Below are positions 32,112 to 42,167 of a DNA stretch of 64,000 bases, one piece after another. The stretch is taken from the NCBI GenBank assembly GCA_003427395.1, contig BFEA01000085.1:2571296-2635295 (forward strand). Direction: 5' to 3'. Within the stretch, counting starts at the first letter, position 1. Each line of letters opens with the position of its first letter. This stretch comes from Chara braunii (lineage: Eukaryota; Streptophyta; Charophyceae; Charales; Characeae). A program made the translations under genes and the position numbers. The notes under the pieces are model-generated. The model saw only the letters and a program-made list of their open reading frames with translations, had not been told where the DNA came from and did not search any database.

Positions 32112-32131
32112 TGGCGCCGTTGTCAGGGACG
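32112..32131 (+). promoter_or_regulatory. Likely retrotransposon primer-binding site (tRNA-Asp type)
   Basis: TGGCGCCGTTGTCAGGGACG is complementary at about 17 of 20 positions to the 3' end of plant-type tRNA-Asp (GUC) including CCA. It begins two bases after a CA dinucleotide that ends the Y1 repeat, which is the usual LTR/PBS geometry. The three mismatches may be decay. It defines the direction of the element as plus and the start of its internal region. Confidence 0.55.
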
Positions 32132-35100
32132 TTCGGTTGCCTGTCGGGGTCCTATATGAACGGACCTGGGTCTGGTTAATTGAAGCTCTAGCAAAACGAT
32201 AAGCGTAAGGTAGAGTACTATATAGCTTCCACTAGTTGGTGAAAAAACTACTAAGAATAATTGTCAGTGTAAGGAAGTCTTTTAGAAATAGAGCGAGTAT
32301 GAGTTGAAGTATCTTGACTATCATTTCTATAAACATTAATCTGCACTTCTATCATAATCCCCAAGTAGGTAGTTGCTCCCTTATCGGTCCGTGAAGGAAC
32401 GTACGGGAATAGCAATAAAGGGACACAAAATCTTTCATGTAGTTAAATCGATAGAGTAGTGGAAGAACTGATTAGCACGATAGGATTTGAGGAGTCTCGT
32501 CAAGTCCCTCCGAAAGATTTATGCTTTGATATTCCTTTTAATTACAAGACTTCCTACCCCTACGACGGCCTCACATACTCCTGCTTTCTGACGTCCTTAA
32601 TAAAGACTTATTAGGGAAGCCAAATAGCTCTATAGTTTATACTAAGCCGTTATTTTGAGATCCTCTTTGTGTCAATACATACCCCTAGATATAGCCTTAA
32701 TCACTAACTGACTAGGCACTTAGGATATAACTCTTGGTGTTGTGTCCTTTCGACCATGCCTCGCGGATCGGAAACTGGAAGAGGAAGGGATGGATGACAA
32801 GAAAAGGCTACAAAAAAACATATGGACTTGACTGAGGAAACAGAGGAGCTGGAGGAAGAAGAAAAGAGGAGGAGAAATGGGAAGGGGTGCGATTGCGCTG
32901 GCATCAGGAAGACTTCCGTGAGCGTACTCCGTCTCCCGAAAGGATGGATTATTATTCTTATAAATACAAACAACAATACGGCGCTCCGCCCCTACGTCTT
33001 AGAACCGCCTCATCGAACTTATCCAATGACGTATTCCTTTCCCTCATCTTCTATGGCAAGTTGACTACAACAGTTGACTGTTCTTCCTCAACCACCTCGA
33101 CCTACTCTTCCGCCGCTGCCGCCGCATGTGCTTGTCCCTCCCATGGTGTCTTAGGCTGCGCCAACGAATCATAAATTATGTATCACCCTGACACTGTTCT
33201 TCCTATGTCAGATTGAGTTGTGCGGGCTAATCTCATACCTATTGTACAAAGGAGTCATTTGAGGGTGTCATCCTATTAACGTGAAATATAATCAGGATTA
33301 GTGGCGATTTAGTGTTTGTCTAGGTCCTCAGATAAAAACACCCTCAAGAGGAAGTACATCATGATGACTTTTGTATTGTCCCTTTGTCAGTAATAATACT
33401 CATAATGGAGAAAGTATCCGTCTAGGAAGAGAAAGGGGAGGTGATGAAACATATTCGTATTTCCTTAGGGATGATCGATCTGGATAGGCATGAGACAATC
33501 TCTGTGGGATTATTTCCCAGGTAGGCACAATTTTTTCATGAGTAAAGTACTAAGTCAATCGACTATAACAGAAGAGGAGGAAATGGTTATGGTAGAGTAT
33601 GAAACACTCAAAAATATGTCCGGGAATATAAGGAGGGTCGAACGCAAATAGTGTCAATAAAGACCCTCATTTGCTATGGTTTTCTTAATAAAAGTCCGGT
33701 TTTAGGAAAGAGTCGATGTGGGTTGAGTCCGTTTTTGGAAAATTTTAGAGATTGGTTTCGTCTATAAAGGGACAGCCTAAGGTTCCTGATTTTGAGTACA
33801 GTCAGTAAGGTAGAGGGGAGTTTGGTGTGATATCATCTTGTTTGTGTTTAAGATTCAGATATGAGGCTATATGTTAGAACTCATCTAGCCCAATAACATC
33901 TACCTGCACATATCCAATTGAATCTGAACGCTTAAAATTTCTTTCTTTTAAGATCATTCATCTAAGCTTATCTATGTAAATTTATCAATTCACACAAGTT
34001 TATTTGAGTCAAGCCTATTTAACACTATTAATATGAGACTATCTATTTGACGTGTTTTTTTTATTGTTAATGATTACTCGCGTAAGTTACCCTTATAAGT
34101 TTATTTATTTAAGACTGTACGCCATAATTCATCCTTATGAGGTAATCAAATATAATTATTCATTTATGTCTATTTCACTTGAACCTATATGACTGATTGC
34201 TCTCCTTGTAAAGAATAGAGATGCTACGCAAAATCCACATTTGACGCAGGGTTGAAGGTGAATGGAGTGACCGATTTTTTGGGGGAAGATATTTTCTCGA
34301 AAGATGGTGAGTGTGTAGAATCTACCGTTCAGGGAGTTGCAATCCTAAGTTATCCTTTCCCGGAAAGATGACTTAAAGGAGCTATAAATTCGTCTTCTAA
34401 AAGTAGTAGTGAGACCCGCGATGGAACTATGTTCCTAGTCCATAGTGGGGTGTTGTCACCTAACCCTTTGAAGACTGGTGACTACATTACTACTGAGAAG
34501 GAGGAAAGTATTTTGGCCTTTCTCGACCATGGTCAATAACGGAGGCGACTACTATCTGCCACAAGGAAGCAGGGAGTGATTCCCCAACTATCTTTGTGAC
34601 AAGTAGGTTCATTAGCACGGGATGGGATATGGCATCCTGGAACGTATATGGTGGGGTTGTCAACTAATTGACAAAAGTCTGCAAGGAATTAATATTGGAA
34701 TTGGAGGGTGAAGTAGTGAGGCTTTGTCCTTGAGCGGGGCTCGGAAGTCTAAGATGTTAACTCTTTTTAGGGATTACACTGCCCCTTGACACAGTATACT
34801 CTTGTCAAAGTCCGTGAAGTAGAATGTAATACTCTCATTATTTTTGTATCTAAAAACTTCTGTTGTTGAAAAATTTATTGACCACAGTATAACTGTTGTC
34901 AATCGTAACAGTTACCATAAGTTTCTCGTCATCACTATACACGCATATGTCAGTTAAACTTGTCTCTTCACTTGCTAATACTATTTACTTACTCAACTAT
35001 TGATTACTGTTATCACAATGTTAGTATATCCTTACTATAAGTAATAGTCATTATGATAATTTATGACATTCAATATCCAAAAATTGCAAATGCATTATTA

Positions 35101-36217
35101 TCGCATGTATGTTATCACATGTTTTTTTAATGGTCTTAGACGTTAGAAATAAGCAATATTAGTGAGGTATGATTTGAAGACTGTCTTTCAAAAAAGATAT
35201 TATACGAAGGGGTGATTTTGTACAGTGATTGGATATGTCTGCTAAACATTAGGGAAGACCCCAGCGTAGCCTTGCCTATTGAAAAAAAGGATGGGTTGAA
35301 GTTGTCCTTGTCAAGATCAGTCAGGGAGGACAAATATATCGGTTCCTGGTGGGGTACGTCTTTAAATGAGGGTATCTTTATTTTTGAATTGAATCTGGCT
35401 TCAACGATAATGAGAACAGTGCATTTGTGAAAGTGGCTTTATACACCTCATCATCTTTTTGAATTATTTTTTTATCGAGTTGGCACTGGGACGTGGGAAC
35501 CTGCTCGCAAGACCATTAGAGCTAGCTGAGGTGGTTGTCGCAAAGTGGGTGAAAGGAATGTGTCAGGGAAGAGATGAGTCAGCGTCCGTTGTTATAGAAG
35601 TCAGGGATGCTGATAAGTTTGTGCTCCCCTCCTCCCCGTTGCGAGTCGTTCTACCCAAATTCTTTGTCGAATAATATTTCAATGGACGAGAGAAAATAAA
35701 GGCATCAGCGGAGGCCGCTTTGATAGAACGAGGGTGGGGATACAAGCGCTATACGAACGAGATAGTATACATTCTGTACCTAGAAATAGGTTCTGTGCTC
35801 CTCAACCAAAAGCTTCAAAATACAATTTATATTGTTAACACCTACACTGATTTTCATGACCCAGACGAAAAATTTAATACTTTGATACATTCCGAATGAA
35901 GGTAGGTGGGCAGTGAATGTTATTACTTTCATCAGTTCATGCGCGCAACTTATAGTCTTAAGTTAGGTGTTTTTTCTCATCTGCTTACGTGATTCGTATA
36001 TGTTTACGACTCCTTTTAACTGCTCCGCCAGGTGGCTGTTTAAAAAATTATGCGTTCGTATATTGGCGGTATTGGTTGCCTTTAGATTTGTTAAGACAGG
36101 AAATGAGATGCTTATTAAAAACTATCTTCGGCTTACGGCCTGACGCTTCGTCGCTTGCTATACTTGCACAGATCAGCAGCGGTGGTCATAGCTAAAAATG
36201 ACGGTTTGGCTAAGATC
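32132..36217. other. Expected internal region after the PBS: decayed, no recognisable gene
   Basis: No gag, RT, RNase H or integrase motif could be found in any frame. 33850-34200 and 34800-35130 are AT-rich. Short frames at 35212-35430 and 35459-35674 are compositionally plausible but have no domain or second copy in the window. 32822-33170 has purine-rich and Ser-rich frames only. Either the element lost its coding part or this is unrelated DNA. Confidence 0.4.
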
Positions 36218-36600
36218 GTTGTCGAGCGCATCGGCCCCCGTGCGAGCGAGGGTCTTCCCGACTATGTCACGTAGGAGTTAAAACAAAAACAAAACCAAGA
36301 GACAACTTAGGACGATGCATAAATAATCCCACAAACCGCCGAGACGGGCGCGGTGGTATTGTCCCTTCGCCACTCTAGCCGGGTGCGTCAGCTGTACTTC
36401 TCGCGGTCCCCTACGACAGGATAGGTTCTCGCGGGGCACAACTTACCTTCCCTAAGGGGTTGTCACCACCCTCAGGGGCGTATCCCTACCGAGCTACTGA
36501 CCCACGTGTGAAAGTTTTTACATGCAATAGCAAAGGTAGGTCAGCCGAGGGCGTTTGCTCGCTCGCTGGAGTATAGGTACGCTTGGTTAACGTCAAGTGG
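36218..36600 (-). mobile_element. Module M, copy 3, end of a minus-strand LTR-like repeat
   Basis: In reverse complement it carries CAAACGCCCTCGGCTGACC, a GTCAGTAGCTCGGTAGGG box-A-like word (36499-36485), the paired CCGCGAGAACC/GGGGACCGCGAG stem, and ends GGGGCCGATGCGCTCGACAACG. The same end occurs at 30730-30750, so this copy is closer to Yb than to Y1. Its upstream part (36601 rightwards) is not recognisable as Y. Confidence 0.5.
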
Positions 36601-37970
36601 ACCCAAACGTTGTCCGTCTCCTAGGGTGCTGATCTCCTAGGTACGAACGACCATCGATCGACTATGATGGTCTCAACCAAACGTGAAACCCACAATATAA
36701 CCCTAGTCCCTTTGTAATTCCCTGACCACAAAATAAATAAATAAAATCAATACACTTTACATCCAATCACACAAGATTGAATTTTGACTTGATAAGATGA
36801 TCCGCCAAAGTTATTCTTCCCGGCCTATATGACTAAAAACATTTTATTCCACCGCTTCCATGCAGATCAACAAGTGATTTGTTCCTGACCGAAGTTCAAA
36901 CTCTCCTCTGTACCATATGCAACTTGCTTGCTTGGAGGAAAATATTATACAGCGAATCAAAATTTTGTTGGTCACTTTGTCTTCTTGGGCAATAATTACT
37001 CTTTCTGTTCCACGAATGATGAAGTATCCATCTACATTATTAGATCATTCAAAACAAAACAGCAGTGATTATCGCTACGCAAAAAGAACCATCACCTTCA
37101 TTACCTACTTCTTTTTGTGGGCTGAAGCTTCTTCTGTCTCCGACACGCGCCTATCCCTCTAGGAAGTGGTCTTGTGGATACTCCTTCCCCTCGCCCGAGC
37201 TCGAAGAGTCGGATCTCAGAGGTTGGGCCGTCACCACCTAGTCGGCAAAATACCACCCACGAGGAATCGGGTTCACTCCAAGTCGATAACAGGGCCGGCT
37301 CCGACAGCATACGAACCCCCGCCTTGGATGCTTCCTAGAGAGAAAGACTGTGTTTGTCATGAGTAGGTTTCTTTTTACTCTCATTATTGATAAGTTTTGG
37401 GTAACTTATATGAAAAAGAAACTGAAGAAGATAGACAATGAAATCATTTGGACAGGTATAGGTAGATAAGGTCGTTCGGGAGAGGAAAAGTCAATCATGA
37501 GAAGAAAGCTAAGTCCGTTTGATCTTATCTGCTTTATTTCAATTGAATTCATTCTACGACACACGTTGAATAATATTTTTCAAAACAACGGTTCTTTTGA
37601 CGAGCAAGCAGGTGGGAGGTAGAAGGAGGGATAATATTTTTCTTTATCCCCAACAGGCATAACCAATCCCCTTTGCAAACACCCTTCTAGCTACCTGCAC
37701 ATCAAACCAAACAACAAGTTCAAAGGAAAACAAAGTAAACCCGAACTCACGTCAGAATCTCATTGATACATGCAAACACACATTTTATTTACCTTTTCAG
37801 TGAACATTCAAAGAATAGGGTCAAGCAAAGTGTGGGTTCACACTGGTGTGAAGGCGTCTGAGTCAAACTGACCTTGAGTGAAGTTGAAACGACTCACTCA
37901 AGGAAGCCGTTCGACGTTCTGATCAAAAGAAAACAACAGTCGCCGAAGTTCAAAGTGTGTAGCTGACAAC
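36601..37970. other. No gene recognised
   Basis: Mixed DNA. The frames at 36917-37162 and 37166-37366 lack domains and second copies. No repeat family identified. Confidence 0.35.
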
Positions 37971-38860
37971 TCTCCCAGTTGTGGTCACTCCACTGCGCCA
38001 TAATCCCCATCTCGCCTTCAGAACCTCTCCAATGCCGCCTCAATCGCTCCTTGACCACCAAGGATACCGCCAAACCAACTCGACAATCCACACCAACTCA
38101 AACAACTGCGTTCGCACCCCAAGTTGGCCCCACTTGGTCCCAAATTGATCCCAAGCGGCCCTGGTCGATCCCACTTGCATTGCGCGCCGCAAAAAAAATA
38201 AAGGTGACCGTGGTGAAAAACGCATGTGCCGCGAGCCCCAATAGTCACTACCGCATGCACTCATTCCACATTGTTTTCATGGTGTCGGTCCACACACCAC
38301 TGCCGCACAATCCCAAATGTGCACCAATGTTCATACTATCGCTGGTTCATGAGAGAACAGTCCACCATGACCGTGCACATCAAAAATTAAAAGCGGGACT
38401 GCCGCCTGCCGCGCCGTCGAAACCGGTACCACTCCGTCGTGCCAAAAAACATTGGCACCACCTCCCCCTCAAAAAAGGTTGCCGCCGAGCCAAGATTTCA
38501 ACAGCATGGTCCCACCGGATGCACTGTCGTACCCGTGCCTCTAAAAAATCCGACAGCGCTTCCGCGCCGCCATCAAAAATGTTGCAGCCGCCGAAAATTT
38601 TTGGCAATGTTTCCTCATCACCACCAAAAAGCACTGTCCTTGCCTCACCAAGTGGACAACACCCCCCCTGCGCTGTCAAAAAAAAACTCACTACCGGTGC
38701 CGCACCAAACGGGCAGCGCCTTCCCTGCGCCTCACGACAAATGGCTGTCGGGCAGAGTCTCCCCTGCACCACTTGTCGATGACTACCGCCGCCGTGCAAA
38801 ACGGACAGAGTTTCCCCTGCACCGCTTGCCGAGGACCTGCTGCGAACAGCAGCATCTCCT
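37971..38860. repeat. Degenerate GC-rich repeat producing long spurious frames
   Basis: A unit of about 40-50 bp with CAGAGTCTCCCCTGCACCAC recurs at about 38660, 38708, 38752 and 38802. Poly-A interruptions follow GCCG-rich words throughout 38180-38700. Overlapping long frames on both strands (267 codons plus at 37979-38782; 163 codons minus at 38380-38871) are Ser/Pro/Lys-biased and have no domain, so they are treated as by-products of composition. Confidence 0.5.
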
Positions 38861-39613
38861 GCTAGCACCACGCAGTCCGATGGCTATGGCAGCCTCTCCT
38901 TTCCTCCCTCACTGCAGACCTCCTCTCCACTCCTCCTCTTACTCGTTGGCCCTCAGCACTCTGGCAGCATAACGCTGCTCTCCACTCCACATTCAATCAG
39001 AATGTGGGCAGCACCTCAACTTAGTGAGGATGCTGCTGGCCAGCCCTGCTTTTATAACTGGGTTGGAGTGGTGGGCAGCCACTTAAGGCGCAACCAAAAA
39101 AACGGGGCCGAGCCTAGCCCTCGATCTGAACTTCGATCAAGGGCTGGGAATCTTGATGTTCCACTAAGAACATTAAGTCTCTGACTTTAGTAATGCACCT
39201 GGCCGCCATCCACGGTCAGGCGCAGTCCAAAATGGCAGTACCAAGCCATTTTAGGACTGCATGCCCAACTGAACAGGCGCACTCTTATCAGCCCCTAGAA
39301 GCTTCAAGTTCTAGGGGCTGCACGTGTTCCACGACCACGGCCACATTCGCGGCCGTTACTTTTTTTTTCCTTTTCTTTCCTTCTTTTTTTTTTTTTTTTC
39401 TTACCCCTCGTTTCTCCTGTATAAGGGCAGTTCGCTGTTCGCAACGAACGACCGCCCCTTCCTTTCTACTACTGAAGTCAAGCTCAGCAAGGGGGGAGGT
39501 CCCTTTCCAACTTGCGCCCCACCCGGCCGCCAATGGCGCCAGGTGCAAGCGCAAATCTGCAGCCCGTTCAACAATGAACGGGCACAGGTTCGTGTGGTAA
39601 CAGGCTCCCCCTT

Positions 39614-39695
<82 letters not shown>

Positions 39696-39711
39696 ACTAA
39701 CCTCGAACGTA
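38861..39711. repeat. Strong hairpins and a (CT)n microsatellite
   Basis: Hairpins: AGCCCT/AGGGCT (39116-39145); GCAGTCC.AAATGGC with GCCATTTTAGGACTGC (39222-39261); CAGCCCCTAGA/TCTAGGGGCTG (39289-39320, 11-bp perfect arms); CCCGTTCA/TGAACGGG (39563-39582, 4-nt loop). (CT)n at 39617-39694. T-rich at 39360-39402. No gene. Confidence 0.75.
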
Positions 39712-39778
39712 GCCGCCCGTAGGCGGCAGATTCATTCGATTTTGCTCATGCGAAGATGAGTCGTTGGGATTCAGCCCC

Positions 39779-39817
39779 CTGATGAGTCGATGTGACTCCA
39801 TCGAAAATAGTCGGGCA
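39779..39817 (+). other. Hairpin block with hammerhead-like words
   Basis: CTGATGAG, then TCGATG...CATCGA (6-bp stem), then AAAATAGTCGGGCAC. It aligns with 6049-6091 and 6526-6564, where the stem is GTCGG/CC.AC. CTGATGA and GAAA resemble a hammerhead ribozyme core, but here stem II would not close against the core and no stem I is visible. I treat it as another variable-arm hairpin. Confidence 0.4.
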
Positions 39818-40534
39818 CATCATGCCCCCTTTTCTCCCTTTTTTTTTCTTGCGTCTGTCCCGTTCGTCTGAAACGAACGGGTGTTCATTCAACAAGAAAA
39901 AAAAAACAAAAAGAAAAATCTAAATAAATTTAAAAATCTAAAACAAAATCTAACGAAAATCTAAGGAAAAAAAAAACACACACACAAAGAAAGTCTTACC
40001 ATGCTGCCGAAAGGTCGCCCGTTTTCTCAGGGCACCTGCATGATACGTAGGGACACTAAGTCCCCGTTACTCTTCACAGAGCCACATGGCGCTTTAGTTT
40101 CTCAATATATATATATATTTTTTTCCCCTTTTTTTTTTCCTGTCTAACCATTGGCTTATCCCAACGGTCGCGTCGCTTCGCCTTAGTGGCACAAAGCAGA
40201 CGAAAAAAACAACCCTAAAAAAATAATAAAAGAAAGAAGAAAAAAAAAAGGCAGGACTTACCTCACGACGATGTCCTGGTGTCCTCACTGAAGCCCGTAC
40301 CTGGGCGCTAAGGCGTTCAAATACGGCCAGGTAAGTTTTCTCCCTTTTTTTTTCCCCCATTTTTTTTCCCAAAAAAAAAGAAAAACTCAGACCATTTCTC
40401 GGTCTATGCGTGTCATCCCCGCCTTGGGGCCATGCAGTCTCGGTGCGGCTGATTTCAACCGCGCGATCCCAAAGATCGCACGGCCGAAAATCGGTCGCGC
40501 CTATCCTCACACTGTGGGCTGCTCCAAAAGGAGC

Positions 40535-40620
40535 TAACCCAGTGGTGCAGTCGGTCAGGTTCGATCCCCCTATCTGCGGGGCAATAGTCTGGCAATGGTA
40601 CCTATTGGGCTAGCTCCTTT
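40535..40620 (-). repeat. tRNA-like segment inside XC
   Basis: On the minus strand: box A-like TAGCCCAATAGG (40612-40601) and box B-like GGATCGAACC (40567-40558). The ends AAGGAGCTAGCCC and GGGTTAGCTCCTTTT pair, closing the whole segment as a long hairpin rather than a cloverleaf. Same family as 14296 and 54436. Confidence 0.45.
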
Positions 40621-41222
40621 TCACATCAGGGAAGGAGCAACCCTTCTATATGAAGGGCTTCTGGTGCCCAGCAGGCCCCCCCTCCGACGCCTAGCAGGCT
40701 GTGCCTGCTAAGCCTGCTCGCTACCTTGGCTGGTAGGTGGTTTCGGTAGCCGACAGCCTTAGCAGCTGCCCTACCCAGCCGGCCCCACGTCTTCGCCCAC
40801 GGTCCTTGGCGTCGAAGCCCCGCGGACCCAAACTTCCTATCCCGGCGCACCGAGGCCTTTTACCCGACCCAGGCGCTCTTTTTTAGCCCGTTTAGGCCCT
40901 AAATCGCGCGGCTTAACAGCCACGCGACCTTATTATAGGTAGGAGATGTTTAACTTTAGCATTCCCCTGTCCGCATGTTTCTGCGGATTCTACGAAAGCG
41001 AAGCCTCGCTATTCACATCCGCTTCTTATGGACGTCACACACGTCCAGGCCAGAATTCAAAACTTTTAATCTTTCAGTCATAGATCAGGTTTGAATGAAC
41101 TTTTGGCAGATAAACCATCTCATGAAGTTATGAAGCCTGGATAACCATTTACTAAGTCGGACATCGTCCGACATTTAAAAACACCGGGCAGATACCCTTG
41201 TCAGGGTTTCTGCTCCGACATC

Positions 41223-42167
41223 GTGCTTTGGAGGAATTCGTCTCTCGCTAAAGTATTGACGAGCGAGTCTGTATACGAGTCAATGCCCCAAAACCTTATA
41301 GCTTTGTTGTTTCAAGGGAATGACCTGCTTAACTTTTTGCGCGATTACCACAACTTTAACCTTACGAAGAAGTGGGAAGAGAAAACAGTGTTGACTATGT
41401 TGGCTTTGTTCGTGTGTGAGGAATTGAGCGAGAAAGTATATGGTTTCATGTGGAGATCATGGACTTGGAGTGAACTCGAGGGTTTGTTGAGTTTGAGGTT
41501 TCCCGCAAACGAAGTCGACAACGATCATTGTAGAGACCCTGAACGAATAGTCGGTGGTACGTTGACGCAAGGGGAACTAGGCAATATACAAAGATACGTG
41601 AGGGAGTTGGAAGAGAGAATGACGCAACTAGAAAGGGACAGGAAAGGTAATTGAAAAGTCCCTGAGGGATTGTCAGACGAGCTAGCCAGTGGAAGTGGAG
41701 AGAAAACAAATGATGATAATCGAGGCTCTCTCCGATATGTAAAGGCTTAAAAAAAGCAGTGTGACGACAAAAAAACGAAAGGAGATAAGAGAGTGATTGA
41801 TATGGAAGAAGGACCTAAACCTCCTAAGTTGACCAAGCCTGAGGCCCAGCAAAGGGTAAAAAACCAAGTTCAAATGATTATGGGTCGTGGACGAGGTCAC
41901 GATTGGGGAAGAGGTCGAGAAAATTGTGGTCGAGGAAATTGTGGTCGGGAAAGTGGTGAAGTATCTTGGAAAAGAAGAGTAAATTTGAGGAATGTTGTAT
42001 GCAGGCATTGTACCCAAGAAGGGCATACGATGAGGTTTTGCCACGTCAGAAAATTTGATGAAACAAATGGTCTGATAAGCACCAATATTGAAGGAGGTGT
42101 TTTTGACATATTTAAGAACCTTATTGACCTAAACATATTTGGAGGGACGAGACATGAGGCCTTGTGA
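41223..42167 (+). pseudogene. gag: Ty3/gypsy-type Gag relic with CCHC zinc knuckle
   Basis: Gag packages retrotransposon RNA in cytoplasmic particles. Frame 1 (41223-41654, 143 codons) has a capsid-like pattern (F.GNDLLNFL...W.....L..L.......W.W.EL) ending in a predicted coiled coil (RYVRELEERMTQLERDR). After a stop and about 138 nt, frame 2 (41793-42167) holds an Arg/Gly-rich stretch (GRGRG.DWGRGREN) and one zinc knuckle, C-x2-C-x4-H-x4-C, at 42000-42041. At least one stop therefore separates capsid and nucleocapsid. The 5' end is cut by the XC repeat at 41220 and no pol lies upstream. The capsid pattern is shared with the minus-strand gag at 59.1 kb, but the sequences are strongly diverged. 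A fixed, non-functional copy is most likely. Confidence 0.65.

Larger units (their letters stand above)
39712..41220 (-). mobile_element. X-family LTR-like repeat, copy XC (minus), hairpin-dense
   Basis: In minus orientation it begins at 41220 with TGTCGGAGCAGAAACCCTG, matching the X start at 13235 and 44634. It carries the tRNA-like segment (40620-40535) and ends in A/T-rich DNA (39,900-39,960) like X0. Perfect short hairpins: 41188-41213, 41156-41172 (GTCGGAC/GTCCGAC), 41029-41047 (TGGACGT/ACGTCCA), 40971-40986, 40641-40657, 40463-40479 (GCGATC/GATCGC), 39859-39881 (CCCGTTCGT/ACGAACGGG) and 39712-39727 (GCCGCC/GGCGGC). An S-family tail (TTCATTCGATTTTGCTCATG) lies at 39731. It abuts the gag relic at 41223, so it probably truncated that element. 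Confidence 0.5.

Noticed and set aside
35989-36195. 68-codon frame as a small gene
   Set aside because: No domain, no second copy, and immediately adjacent to module M copy 3.
37979-38782. 267-codon plus-strand frame, the second longest in the window
   Set aside because: It lies in a degenerate GC-rich repeat with another long frame opposite, is compositionally biased, and has no domain or conserved copy.
41206-41220. Reading TGCTCCGACA as the 3' end of a plus-strand 5' LTR in front of gag
   Set aside because: The adjoining hairpin and tRNA-like segment match X-repeat starts in minus orientation, so 41220 is better read as the start of a minus-strand X copy. The alternative is not excluded.
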